NCBI RefSeq assembly: GCF_003144315.1
Contig: NZ_MPDK01000002.1
Coordinates: forward strand, 248,001-312,000
Direction of reading: 5' to 3'
DNA from: Sulfoacidibacillus thermotolerans
GTDB taxonomy: Bacteria; Bacillota; Bacilli; Alicyclobacillales; SLC66
Length of the DNA stretch: 64,000 nucleotides
Part shown: positions 10,667 to 18,773 of the stretch, piece after piece
Layout of the letters: every line of letters starts with the position of its first letter
Position numbering within the stretch: the first letter of the stretch is position 1
Notes under the pieces: model-generated
Told to the model about the DNA's origin: nothing
Seen by the model: only the letters and a program-made list of their open reading frames with translations
Databases searched by the model: none
Made by a program: the position numbers and the translations under genes

Positions 10667-11890
10667 TTGCTCTCATCGCCCTTTTTCACCTTTTCATCCG
10701 TGTTTGTCATCGCTTTTGCGATGCCGATTGTCGCACTCCTGATTCCACAACTGCGCATACCCACTGCAATTCTTGAAATCATAAGTGGATTGCTCGTTGG
10801 TCGCGGCGGATTTCACCTCATTTTGCCTCCAGATTGGATGCGGGTCATTACAAAGGTAGGCCTTCTCTACCTCATGTTTTTAGCCGGTTTAGAAATTCGC
10901 ATTCCCTTAAAACGCAAAGACAAAGTTTCAAGCGAAGTAACAAAACCCGTCCAAACAGGTGGAATCACAACAATAGCGCTGGCAGTCGTCAATTTTCTTG
11001 CAACTGCTGCACTTGCCCTCTTCGCTGGCCATCTTTTGTGGCAACTGAAACTAACTCAAAGTCCAGTCCTCACTGCACTTATTTTTGCCACCACATCCCT
11101 TGGCGTTGTGGTGCCCATTTTAAAGGAAACAGAACTAATCGATCAGCCACTCGGGCAAGCTCTTCTCTTATCGTCTTTACTCGCTGATTTCGTAACCGTC
11201 TTTTTTGCCTCTTGGGTGCTTCATAGTCCTACGCGTCCCCAGGGAGATTTGCGTCTGCAGATGGCTGTACTCACAGGACTAGGTCTCCTCATCTTTTTTG
11301 TGGGACGGTTCGCACTCAGAGTACTTAATTTGCGTCAGCGCATCGTGCGTGTCTCTCAATTAGGCGTTCGTGCTGCCCTGGCCATTATGGCTGTTTGCGG
11401 CGCAGCAGCACTTGCATTACATGCAGAAGTCATACTTGGAGGATTCGTCGGAGGACTCGTCTGTTCATTACTCGCACAGGATGAACATGACATCTTGCGC
11501 AGCAAATTAGAAATTCTAGGATATTCACTCTTTCTCCCCATGTTTTTTGTCACGGTCGGGATGGAACTTGACCTCAGCCACGTTCAGTTCAATTCAGTTC
11601 TAACCAACCTTCCACTCTACGTACTTCTTGCATTTCTCGTTAAAATTGGTGCAGCCGCGGCATTTCGCCCTACTTTCTCTTGGCGCGAGACGATCGCTGG
11701 AGGTGTTTTGATGTCAACGCGGTTTACCCTTGTCATCGCAGTTACAACCGTTGCAGCTCGAATTGGCATAATCGGTGGAACAGAGGAAGGTCTTCTCATC
11801 GCAACTGCGATGGTCACCGTTTTACTTGGACCCTTGCTCTTTAACTACATGTCACGACCACGTAAAATAGCACCCACAGTCACTTCCTAA
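10667..11890 (+). CDS. CPA2-type cation/proton antiporter (Kef/NapA-like)
   Basis: Integral membrane antiporter exchanging a monovalent cation (Na+ or K+) for protons, useful for pH and ion homeostasis. About 12-13 transmembrane segments run the whole 407 residues, with no C-terminal TrkA-N or RCK domain, so it is a bare transporter core. The family blocks LLVGRGGFHLILP, LMFLAGLEI, LIFATTSLGVVVPIL and FFVTVGMELDL are present. I chose the TTG at 10667 since a perfect AAGGAGGTGA ribosome site ends 6-8 bases upstream; the GTG at 10658 is inside that site. The exact ion cannot be told from sequence. Confidence 0.88.
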   Translation: MLSSPFFTFSSVFVIAFAMPIVALLIPQLRIPTAILEIISGLLVGRGGFHLILPPDWMRVITKVGLLYLMFLAGLEIRIPLKRKDKVSSEVTKPVQTGGITTIALAVVNFLATAALALFAGHLLWQLKLTQSPVLTALIFATTSLGVVVPILKETELIDQPLGQALLLSSLLADFVTVFFASWVLHSPTRPQGDLRLQMAVLTGLGLLIFFVGRFALRVLNLRQRIVRVSQLGVRAALAIMAVCGAAALALHAEVILGGFVGGLVCSLLAQDEHDILRSKLEILGYSLFLPMFFVTVGMELDLSHVQFNSVLTNLPLYVLLAFLVKIGAAAAFRPTFSWRETIAGGVLMSTRFTLVIAVTTVAARIGIIGGTEEGLLIATAMVTVLLGPLLFNYMSRPRKIAPTVTS

Positions 11891-11898
11891 CATTCAAT

Positions 11899-11937
11899 AA
11901 GCGGGATAAAGACACCTCTGCCTTCTACCCGCTTTTT
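11899..11937 (+). terminator. Rho-independent terminator of the antiporter gene
   Basis: AAGCGGG (11899-11905) pairs with CCCGCTT (11928-11934), followed by a run of T. The loop is long (22 bases). It starts 8 bases after the antiporter stop codon and separates it from the convergent bacilliredoxin gene. Confidence 0.7.
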
Positions 11938-11988
11938 CGTGATACACGTTTTCGCAAAGCTTGATACAACTTCGCTCACCGAATAACA

Positions 11989-12318
11989 TCAGACATATTT
12001 GGACACGGCTTCTACCAGACTCTGCTCAGTAATACTACCATGTGAAGTATGCCACAGTACGTGATTCTCTTTGACAAGAATCACTTGCGGTGAAGCGTGT
12101 GCAACATGCAAACTATCCGCTAATTTTAAAGAAAAGGGGCGTGCCTCCCGTACTTTTACCATAAAAATAGGGAGCAAGCCCTTTTGCTCAAAACGCATCA
12201 CCTCATGATATGCCGCTGCACTGATCGGACAAGTCGTACTATGTTTAAAGATAAAATAAGGGGATGCTTGTTTACTGGTTTGCTCGATCCACTCTGCTTC
12301 TGTCTTCAATTCAATCAT
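11989..12318 (-). CDS. brxC: Bacilliredoxin BrxC-like (YtxJ family)
   Basis: Thioredoxin-fold monothiol protein that removes bacillithiol from S-bacillithiolated proteins after oxidative stress. The 109-residue product has the YtxJ family core FKHSTTCPISAAAYHE (about residues 24-39); the single Cys of TCPIS replaces the usual CxxC. Length matches B. subtilis YtxJ (108). It stands alone, downstream of the G5-3D gene with a hairpin between them. Its presence implies a bacillithiol-using cell. Confidence 0.9.
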   Translation of the reverse strand: MIELKTEAEWIEQTSKQASPYFIFKHSTTCPISAAAYHEVMRFEQKGLLPIFMVKVREARPFSLKLADSLHVAHASPQVILVKENHVLWHTSHGSITEQSLVEAVSKYV

Positions 12319-12370
12319 TAGCCAATCACCCTTCCCTTTTCACGGATCTCGCTGACTTAGAAATGCGAAT

Positions 12371-12393
12371 GAGGGGAGCTTTTCGCTCCCCTC
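12371..12393 (-). terminator. Strong hairpin after the G5-3D gene
   Basis: GAGGGGAGC (12371-12379) pairs perfectly with GCTCCCCTC (12385-12393) around a five-base loop. It lies about 75 bases past the stop of the G5-3D gene and before the bacilliredoxin start. There is no clear U-tract on either strand, so termination efficiency is uncertain. Confidence 0.5.
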
Positions 12394-12466
12394 GGTCTTA
12401 CGGCGCTGTCTTCTCCCTGCGTTTAACCCCTTCCCCAACACTCCTGCGCGACGCCTATGCATTACA

Positions 12467-13450
12467 TCATGATGAAGATCCCAGTATGTAAACCTTTACC
12501 ATTTGGCGTCCAAAGTCAATCGCTTGGGGTACAGAGTTAAAGCACAAGTCGATGCGATACCCCTGAATCGCACTACCTGTATCGTTTGCCACAGCAAAAC
12601 CATAACCCGGAATATACAACTTTGTACCAAGTGGAATCACACTTGGATCTACTGCAACATCTCCATACCCAGCTGGAGCACCAGTTGCTGTATAGCCACC
12701 GGGATTTGCGTATGCTGTCGCAACGACAGTGAGTACTTCGTTTGCGACGAGTGAAGCATCACTTCTCGACATTACGGGAGCTTGTGGGGCCGTTCCCACG
12801 TCAATAATCTCATTGATCGGTCGCTGTAGCACTTTTTTGGTTTGACGCGTGTAAACGAGCTTCCCGTTAATGTAATGTCTTTGCGTAGTAATCAGTGCCA
12901 TCCCGTTCTCACCAGTGCGGACAACAACATCGTCTCCCGCCGGGTATTGGCTAGAAGATCTACGCTCTACAACATAGGGAATGACTTCTTTCTGTGTTTC
13001 AACAACAGTTTGCAACTTGGTTACGACAATATCCATCCCTGGTTTGATCTTCTCATCAAGTGGGACATTCAACTTGTCGTTTGGCCCCAAACGCACATGC
13101 GCCTGTGCCAAAAATTCCCTTACCGTATTTGCGAGTGTATGCATTGTAACAGGAGGATTCGCTCCATCGCGAAAAACCACCTGTTTCGCTTTTCTAACGA
13201 CGATCTTCATTCCATTTTGAAGTAGTGTCGCTCTTGCTGGTTCAACCAAATCGTAATCTGTGATATGAATGCCTTCTTGGGCTAGAAACTGAGCTACTGT
13301 TTCCCCAGCGTATGTGCCTTCTTGGAGCACATGCCCATCCACCACCACATCGACAGACTTGTACGATGCCATGCCTGTCGTCAATCCTAGCGCCACAAGT
13401 GCCGCTGACGTAACCATGACACCATACTTGGTTCGGCGGAACTTCTGCAC
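12467..13450 (-). CDS. G5 and 3D domain cell-wall protein (YabE/Rpf-like)
   Basis: Secreted or membrane-anchored wall protein related to B. subtilis YabE, whose 3D domain is a Rpf/Slt-like peptidoglycan lytic fold. The product has an N-terminal hydrophobic anchor (VTSAALVALGLTTGMA), two DUF348 repeats, a G5 domain (about residues 155-225) and a C-terminal 3D domain with conserved aspartates (VAVDPSVIPLGTKLYI, VANDTGSAI and RIDLCF). The GTG at 13450 follows AGAGGTGG; a longer reading from 13603 would put 51 non-conserved residues in front of the anchor and cover the promoter. It is downstream of the pilus genes but has its own promoter. Confidence 0.88.
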   Translation of the reverse strand: MQKFRRTKYGVMVTSAALVALGLTTGMASYKSVDVVVDGHVLQEGTYAGETVAQFLAQEGIHITDYDLVEPARATLLQNGMKIVVRKAKQVVFRDGANPPVTMHTLANTVREFLAQAHVRLGPNDKLNVPLDEKIKPGMDIVVTKLQTVVETQKEVIPYVVERRSSSQYPAGDDVVVRTGENGMALITTQRHYINGKLVYTRQTKKVLQRPINEIIDVGTAPQAPVMSRSDASLVANEVLTVVATAYANPGGYTATGAPAGYGDVAVDPSVIPLGTKLYIPGYGFAVANDTGSAIQGYRIDLCFNSVPQAIDFGRQMVKVYILGSSS

Positions 13451-13535
13451 CTGACCACCTCTTTTCACGTATGAAAACCTTACGGAAAAGGGGCAAAGCA
13501 TCAGACAGCGCCTACTGCCTATCAAACTAGCTTGT

Positions 13536-13564
13536 AGTATACCGATCGATCCGCCATTGTGCAA
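13536..13564 (-). promoter_or_regulatory. Sigma A-type promoter of the G5-3D gene
   Basis: On the minus strand TTGCAC (13564-13559) and TATACT (13541-13536) are separated by 17 bases. The predicted start is near 13529, about 80 bases before the GTG start at 13450. This promoter is inside the region covered by the longest possible reading frame, which supports the shorter protein. Confidence 0.65.
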
Positions 13565-13573
13565 TGGGGACAG

Positions 13574-13593
13574 ATGGTATTTATTCATACCAT
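13574..13593. promoter_or_regulatory. Perfect inverted repeat upstream of the G5-3D promoter
   Basis: ATGGTAT (13574-13580) and ATACCAT (13587-13593) flank a 6-base AT-rich spacer. The palindrome ends 10 bases upstream of the -35 box of the G5-3D gene, a usual place for an activator or repressor site. The cognate factor is unknown. Confidence 0.4.
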
Positions 13594-13701
13594 ACACAAG
13601 CAAGCTTACAACTGCATACTGGGTAACTCCTTTTCTTTTCTTAACCGTATGCTGTGCTTTCGTTTTATAGACCGCTAGATTGATCGTTTTCGCTATACAA
13701 A

Positions 13702-14121
13702 TTACTTTTTATTACCATTTATACTTGAGACAAATTGTTCTAGCAAAACTGTTCGATCTCCACTAACGCCTGTGGATGTAATCAAATATCCTTGACTCTC
13801 AGGAGAAACAGATACTCGAAAAATCGCGCTCTCCATTTTAAAAGCAAGTAACTTATTTTTCTCACTAGACGTGAAATATTTGCCATGCCCCTTATCAATT
13901 CTATATTCAGCAACCTGAATCCCAGCCTGTGCATTATAGAGTGCCTGCGTGTCATAAAGTGTGGTTTGAAATGACTGAGTAGGTGCCAACGTCATCATGA
14001 GAACCGCCATAATGAGGATAGACAAAACGGCAACCAAAAGTAAAACATTGATCAGAACCGCACCGCGATCATCATTGCGCAATGTTCGAACCCATCTCAA
14101 AATCAAACACCTCACTCTCAT
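13702..14121 (-). CDS. PilX-like minor pilin
   Basis: Short pilin-like protein at the end of the type IV pilus gene run. The N-terminus has a basic leader, a DRG motif and then a hydrophobic helix (AVLINVLLLVAVLSILIMAV). The residue at mature position 5 is Asn rather than the Glu found in standard pilins, as also seen in PilX-type N-terminal domains. The globular part is about 95 residues and unrecognised. A TTG at 14100 with GAGGTG at 7 bases is a plausible alternative start. In other systems PilX primes or modulates pilus assembly; here the role is inferred from position. Confidence 0.7.
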   Translation of the reverse strand: MRVRCLILRWVRTLRNDDRGAVLINVLLLVAVLSILIMAVLMMTLAPTQSFQTTLYDTQALYNAQAGIQVAEYRIDKGHGKYFTSSEKNKLLAFKMESAIFRVSVSPESQGYLITSTGVSGDRTVLLEQFVSSINGNKK

Positions 14122-14226
14122 AAAAAGAGAATCAAATGATCATCAACTGCGCCCGCCTTCGCTTCACTCAAGATACGAGAATTTCTAAAATTATCGTGTT
14201 AAAGTCTCAGAAAAATTTCATTAGAT

Positions 14227-14931
14227 TTACAAAAAATGCATAATTTGCTGCAAGAGTTGGAGCCCTTCTTTAAGAATTAGCTCTAACCAATAGAAAAATT
14301 CCATCCCCCAAGGTTGTCCAGGTTGTCCAGGTTGTCCAGGTTGTCCAGGTTGTCCAGGTTGTCCAGGTTGTCCAGGTTGTCCAACCACGTTTGCGCGAAA
14401 ATAAATCGGTATTGAATGGCCTAGTTGTATCGTAAATTCCAAAGAATCATTTGGGACAGCACCAAATTGAATATAGTCTCTACTTGTCAACAAATCATCT
14501 TGAATGTTTCCACTCGATAAAAGCAGGTGATCGGTTTGATTCCCACTCGAAATGCTGGTAATCTCAAGAGTAGGCTTGGAATGGAAAGTAGATGGGACAA
14601 AATGAGGATCTGCATATTCCTGTTGACCAAGCTCTTTCATCGTGAAGATGATGGATGAATTTGATGAAAGGGTCACTGCACGTGCATCTTGTGATAGTTC
14701 TTGAAACATCGTCGTCAGTGCTAATTCTTCTTGATTTTGCGTGGACTCTTCTGTAATTGTTGAATACCACTTAAGTATATCCGTGGACAGAAAATAAACG
14801 GTGGAAAGAACAAGTGCACTGATGGAAAGCGAGACAAGAAGCTCAACCAGCGTGATTCCTTCCTCATTCTTTAAAGAAAAAACACGAGTTGACTCTTTCA
14901 AGACTCTCTTCCAACGCAAAAGGATATCCAC
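14227..14931 (-). CDS. PilW-like minor pilin with collagen-like Gly-Gln-Pro repeat
   Basis: Prepilin with an EEG|ITLVELLVSL processing site: Gly at -1 and Glu at +5, followed by a hydrophobic helix, so it should be a substrate of the PilD peptidase encoded upstream. A globular domain of about 130 residues follows. Near residue 184 begins a run of eight Gly-Gln-Pro triplets, and the protein ends with a roughly 25-residue amphipathic tail (MEFFYWLELILKEGL). The GQP run is a Gly-X-Y collagen-type pattern, unusual for a pilin. The GTG start at 14931 follows AAGGAAGGAA. Function by position: pilus tip or priming complex. Confidence 0.8.
   Translation of the reverse strand: MDILLRWKRVLKESTRVFSLKNEEGITLVELLVSLSISALVLSTVYFLSTDILKWYSTITEESTQNQEELALTTMFQELSQDARAVTLSSNSSIIFTMKELGQQEYADPHFVPSTFHSKPTLEITSISSGNQTDHLLLSSGNIQDDLLTSRDYIQFGAVPNDSLEFTIQLGHSIPIYFRANVVGQPGQPGQPGQPGQPGQPGQPGQPWGMEFFYWLELILKEGLQLLQQIMHFL
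14312..14383 (-). repeat. 9-bp tandem repeat, eight units, coding Gly-Gln-Pro
   Basis: Eight identical copies of GGTTGTCCA on the plus strand (TGGACAACC on the coding strand) lie head to tail over 72 bp without a mismatch. The period is a multiple of three, so gain or loss of units would change the protein length without a frameshift. Perfect identity at the DNA level, including third codon positions, suggests recent expansion by slippage. Confidence 0.97.
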
Positions 14932-14971
14932 GAACTATTCCTTCCTTTTCACCTACAAGTTTGATTGTTCT

Positions 14972-15370
14972 TCAATTCGACAAGTATACGGTGAGTTGTA
15001 CAAGATGGCGTTGTCGATTGCCTCGAGCGTCCCAAGAAACGGTGATTTGGTCTGCATGCAAATCAGGATCCAATTCATGTATGTTTTCTCTTGTACTCAA
15101 TTTATCATATATCGCATAGGTAATTCCGCGAATCGTAACCTGCTTGTCAATTTGTGTCGCAGCCGTTCCATTCATTAGTTGTATTGCTGCTTTACGAGCA
15201 AGTTCGAGTGCTTGCACACGCTGTGTCGTCACGCCCACTTGATGTAAAGAAGTGATCGCAAAGGTTGCAAATCCCACTGCAATCATACTGAGAATGACGA
15301 CAGACACAAGTACTTCTACCAGTGTCATCCCAGAATCTCTGTGTCGACGATGCACATCGATCTCGAGCAT
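14972..15370 (-). CDS. PilV-like minor pilin
   Basis: Prepilin with site SG|MTLVEVLVSVVILSM: Gly at -1 and Glu at +5 of the mature protein. The remaining about 85 residues form a small domain with the DPDLHADQITVSWDARGN stretch typical of GspI/PilV-type minor pilins. An AAGGAGG ribosome site precedes the ATG. It is 40 bases upstream of the PilW-like gene in the same direction. Minor pilin class assigned from length, site and position. Confidence 0.78.
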   Translation of the reverse strand: MLEIDVHRRHRDSGMTLVEVLVSVVILSMIAVGFATFAITSLHQVGVTTQRVQALELARKAAIQLMNGTAATQIDKQVTIRGITYAIYDKLSTRENIHELDPDLHADQITVSWDARGNRQRHLVQLTVYLSN

Positions 15371-15415
15371 CAGGCTACCTCCTTTATGATCCGCGTAGAT
15401 TACGAAGATTTTCGA

Positions 15416-16024
15416 TCACGACTGCGCGGATACATCGCGGTAATACAATGCGCAATGAAGGGTCGCCGTGCTCTGTTGCCCTCGTTGCATTTGTGCAATA
15501 TCGACTTCATCTACTGCAGTAGGACGCGGTTCATGTTCAAGCTCTTTAACAAATTGCAAGATACTTTCCGTTTTTCCTTGAATCGATAATTGAACAGAGA
15601 GGCTGTGAATGATCGAATTCGCTTGATTATTGGGCATACCTTGCATCGCACCTGTCGAATTGCCATTTAAATCAATTGCACCTTGTGGTCCAAAAGTAAA
15701 GGACGTGATCACAACTTGTGTCTGATTGGCAACCTGCTCCATCGTAACCAAGATGCTTGGAATATCTGTGAAAGTAGGGAGTGCTGCAATCTGCTCCTGC
15801 GCATGATGGATCGATGACTGAGGTAAGCTATGTAACCTACTGCTTAATGTCTGTATTTGCGAGTTAGCCTGAAATAATAAGTCCTGCTCCTGCTGTTCTG
15901 TCACTGTAGCAGTGGCATTTAATTCGGTAAACATCACCGCGATAACGAGCAGGAAAAACCATGCGATAAATTCTTTCATATAGCTCTGAAAGGATCCCCA
16001 TACCTGTCGAATCACGCCTCGCAT
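15416..16024 (-). CDS. pilO: PilO-like type IV pilus alignment protein
   Basis: Bitopic inner-membrane protein of the PilMNO alignment complex. One N-terminal transmembrane helix (FIAWFFLLVIAVMFT) is followed by a coiled-coil region rich in Gln and Leu and a ferredoxin-like C-terminal domain of about 100 residues. I prefer the ATG at 16024, with AGGAG 9 bases before it, over the ATG at 16033. It follows pilN with almost no gap. Sequence conservation of PilO is low, so the name comes from topology and gene order. Confidence 0.78.
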   Translation of the reverse strand: MRGVIRQVWGSFQSYMKEFIAWFFLLVIAVMFTELNATATVTEQQEQDLLFQANSQIQTLSSRLHSLPQSSIHHAQEQIAALPTFTDIPSILVTMEQVANQTQVVITSFTFGPQGAIDLNGNSTGAMQGMPNNQANSIIHSLSVQLSIQGKTESILQFVKELEHEPRPTAVDEVDIAQMQRGQQSTATLHCALYYRDVSAQS

Positions 16025-16036
16025 CTCGTCCATCTC

Positions 16037-16831
16037 CTACCTATTTGCCATCTGAGCTCTTAACTCTTGTTCGTTTACCTGTAAAGAGAGCGTGACTTCA
16101 ACCGGAGGATGGCTCGTCATCGTAGAGCTTATATCCCTAGTTTCTGACACCTGTTGTGAATGGAAAAAAGCGGCCAAGAGTGATTCCAGGCTACTTTCTG
16201 TAGCAGTCACTGTATGATGTAAAGAAGAAGGGGACTCGACAACAGGCGAATTCTTTGAAGAAAGTGAAGCACCTGTAGTTTGAGGCACATGGTGTGCATT
16301 CGTAGTTGAAGTTGACATTCCCAGTGTAGTTCCTGCCGTCGATAGTGCTGATGGATTACTAGAATACGGATCTGTAACAGTAGAAACTTGCACATCTTGA
16401 AAAACCGGATTGTGGTATAGCGCAGTTAAAAAAGTGGCTGCCTCCTGATACGTATAAAGATAGGCTATCGCAGTGATTCTCCCACTCACATCTGCAATCG
16501 AACCAAGCTCACACGAAGCGGGTAAATCATTCTGAAGTTCTGAAATTGCTTCTTCTGGTAGCGGAAGCGTGGCATCTAGTGTTTTTACCTGCTCGACGAA
16601 TTGCTCTTTTGCTTGTAGCTTTTGTGCAACAGCGACGCTTTGTGAAAGTGGACGAAGAGTACTCTGTGCAGCTATATATTCTGCCGTTAACGTTCGAATA
16701 GAGAGGATCGTTGTATCATAAGTGATGCCACTTTCCAAGGCGAAAATAAATAAAATTGCAAACACAATCCAAAAAAGTAAGACGCGCCTACGCAAAGCTG
16801 GCGGAGGCGGGGGGAGTAAATTAATCCTCAT
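16037..16831 (-). CDS. pilN: PilN-like type IV pilus assembly protein
   Basis: PilN binds the cytoplasmic PilM through its N-terminal peptide. The product begins with MRINLLPPPPP, containing the conserved INLLP motif, then has one transmembrane helix (about residues 18-37), a coiled-coil and a ferredoxin-like domain. The C-terminal part holds a Ser/Thr-rich low-complexity stretch (about residues 165-200), not usual in PilN. The start overlaps the pilM stop by 4 bases, supporting the PilM-PilN pairing. Confidence 0.85.
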   Translation of the reverse strand: MRINLLPPPPPALRRRVLLFWIVFAILFIFALESGITYDTTILSIRTLTAEYIAAQSTLRPLSQSVAVAQKLQAKEQFVEQVKTLDATLPLPEEAISELQNDLPASCELGSIADVSGRITAIAYLYTYQEAATFLTALYHNPVFQDVQVSTVTDPYSSNPSALSTAGTTLGMSTSTTNAHHVPQTTGASLSSKNSPVVESPSSLHHTVTATESSLESLLAAFFHSQQVSETRDISSTMTSHPPVEVTLSLQVNEQELRAQMANR

Positions 16832-17859
16832 TGGGAGACCTCCGACAAAGCAAGTCCAGCAGCCACAAGAGCCCCATGTAAGAGTTCTGCAGAATGCACC
16901 CCTCTACTCTTTTTTTGATCCGCGTCCGACTGCATATGCAAAACACCAAGTTGCGGAGAAATTACCTGTACGGTTTGTTCTAAGCGACTTTGTAAAGCTG
17001 CAATGACCGCTGATGCATAAAATGGAGAGCCAAACACATAGACATGTTCAATATGTGAATCTGCTTGAATGACATTATAGTGGAAGAAATTGAGCGATCG
17101 TTCGATTTCATGGCTCATATCAGATGCAAATCCCATAAGTTGTGATTCTTCAATTCCTGACTCAGCATAAAGTCCATAATCTGCTGGCAACAATTGCACT
17201 TGCCGCAAAAAAATTAGATCAGATCGATCAAAAACACCGAGTTCCGCCCCATATTGGCGCAGGATCACAATCGCATAAAGGCCGCTTTGCACCTCTTTTA
17301 TTCCAAGCATTCGTTGCGCAGCTAATAATGTCGGCTCCATGCGAATAGGCCGCAGTCCGGCAGCGCGAATCCAATCGCTAATTCGTATGACATCTTCTCG
17401 CGGCAGAACCAACAAAATGATATCTTGTTCTCCCTCTTGTCGGGATAGTACATGATTTCCAGAAGACACGGCAAAATCGTAAACGGGGTCTTCAAACGGA
17501 AGTTGCAAAGAATGTGTAAGTTCTGTCTGCACGGCAAGACGAAGTAAGCGATTGGACATTGAAGGTAAGGAAAGATGTCGTAACAACAAATGATCCGATG
17601 GAGCAGAAACGACAACCTTTCTCCCCTTCCAGTGATTCTCTTTCACCACCTGTGCAAGCGTCTCAGTAAACAGTTCTCGCTTTTCCTCATCAAGCCATCG
17701 CCCTTCTTCATTAAGGCGTCTCCAAACTAATTTTTTTAACTCTTGCTGAGCGAGTAATTTAGAGGAACGAAATTTCAGTTCAGAGACAACAAACAGGTCC
17801 CCGTTCAAGTCGAGGCCCAGTGGCAAGGAGCGAGGCCGCTCCAAATGAAGAAGTGCCAT
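16828..17859 (-). CDS. pilM: PilM-like actin-fold type IV pilus protein
   Basis: Cytoplasmic actin-like ATP-binding protein that connects the pilus motor to PilN and PilO. The product starts with an actin-type LGLDLNGDLFVV strand-turn, and the central part (LAVQTELTHSLQLPFEDPVYDF) matches the PilM domain. The ATG at 17859 follows AAAGGA by 8 bases. The length of 343 residues fits the family. First gene of the pilMNO module, downstream of pilD. Confidence 0.88.
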   Translation of the reverse strand: MALLHLERPRSLPLGLDLNGDLFVVSELKFRSSKLLAQQELKKLVWRRLNEEGRWLDEEKRELFTETLAQVVKENHWKGRKVVVSAPSDHLLLRHLSLPSMSNRLLRLAVQTELTHSLQLPFEDPVYDFAVSSGNHVLSRQEGEQDIILLVLPREDVIRISDWIRAAGLRPIRMEPTLLAAQRMLGIKEVQSGLYAIVILRQYGAELGVFDRSDLIFLRQVQLLPADYGLYAESGIEESQLMGFASDMSHEIERSLNFFHYNVIQADSHIEHVYVFGSPFYASAVIAALQSRLEQTVQVISPQLGVLHMQSDADQKKSRGVHSAELLHGALVAAGLALSEVSQ

Positions 17860-17912
17860 AACAAACATCCTTTCATTGCAAAAAACAAATGGAATCTATC
17901 TGTCACGCAGAG

Positions 17913-18647
17913 TTACGAAAATTGTCCCATGTACCATGCGATAAAAGAACTCCCATACAGATGAATAAAAATGGCCGCACTCGCGATATAAGGACCAAAA
18001 GGAATCGCTGCTCGCTTTTGCAGCTTCCCAATCAGACGCAGAACTATTCCGACTCCCGCACCTAAAACGGAAGCGAGAAGCAAAGTAAACACAGTCTGAG
18101 CAAACCCTACATATAATCCAACCAAGAAAAATAGCTTCGCATCGCCAAATCCCATTCCCCCCTTGCTGATGAGAGCAATCGAATAAATAAGTAGAAAACC
18201 TATGAACGCACCCATAAGATAGGAACCCATGCCAAGAGGATGGAAGAAGAGACGAAGCACAAACAGCAGAGAAATACTTGGCAGTACAATTTGATTTGGC
18301 AGACGAAAAGTGAGAAAATCCGAGACTGATACAATTACAAGAATACTCGTTGTAAAAAGTGCAATAAGAAATTCAGGCGTCCACCGAAAATGTAACCATG
18401 TAAGGACAAAGAAGACCCCTGTCACAATTTCAACAAGCGGATATAAAACAGAAACTGACGAATGACAAGTTCTACACTTTCCGCGCAATAGCAACCATGA
18501 AATCACAGGGATCAACTCATAGGCTGCCAATTTCCTCCCACAAGCCGGACAATGCGACGGGGGAGTCACGATCGACTCCCCTTTTGGGACTCTCATCCCC
18601 ACCACACCAAAAAACGACCCGAAAACCAGCCCATAAATGCCCATCAA
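17913..18647 (-). CDS. pilD: Prepilin peptidase PilD/ComC
   Basis: Membrane aspartate protease that removes pilin leader peptides and N-methylates the new N-terminus. It has the zinc-binding pairs CPAC and CRTC in the first cytosolic loop (about residues 33-63), the active-site GMGFGDAKLFF motif with its Asp in the second half, and an earlier Asp in the VSDFLTFRLPN block. Seven to eight hydrophobic segments follow. In B. subtilis the single gene comC occupies this chromosomal place. The annotated start is a TTG with no clear ribosome site; the frame stays open for seven more hydrophobic codons, so the true N-terminus may begin near 18668. Confidence 0.93.
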   Translation of the reverse strand: MMGIYGLVFGSFFGVVGMRVPKGESIVTPPSHCPACGRKLAAYELIPVISWLLLRGKCRTCHSSVSVLYPLVEIVTGVFFVLTWLHFRWTPEFLIALFTTSILVIVSVSDFLTFRLPNQIVLPSISLLFVLRLFFHPLGMGSYLMGAFIGFLLIYSIALISKGGMGFGDAKLFFLVGLYVGFAQTVFTLLLASVLGAGVGIVLRLIGKLQKRAAIPFGPYIASAAIFIHLYGSSFIAWYMGQFS

Positions 18648-18773
18648 AACTGCGACAAGAGTAACGATATTTCATGCACCCTCTAAACTTGCAATCCGAT
18701 CACAGACAAATCCGAGGAAGTTCAGGACCTGGCTCCTCTTTCCCTAACGTTTCATCCAGAAAAACGACTGCTG

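Noticed and set aside
14312-14383. Tandem repeat considered as a CRISPR array
   Set aside because: Units are 9 bp, contiguous without spacers and in frame within a pilin gene; no cas genes are nearby.
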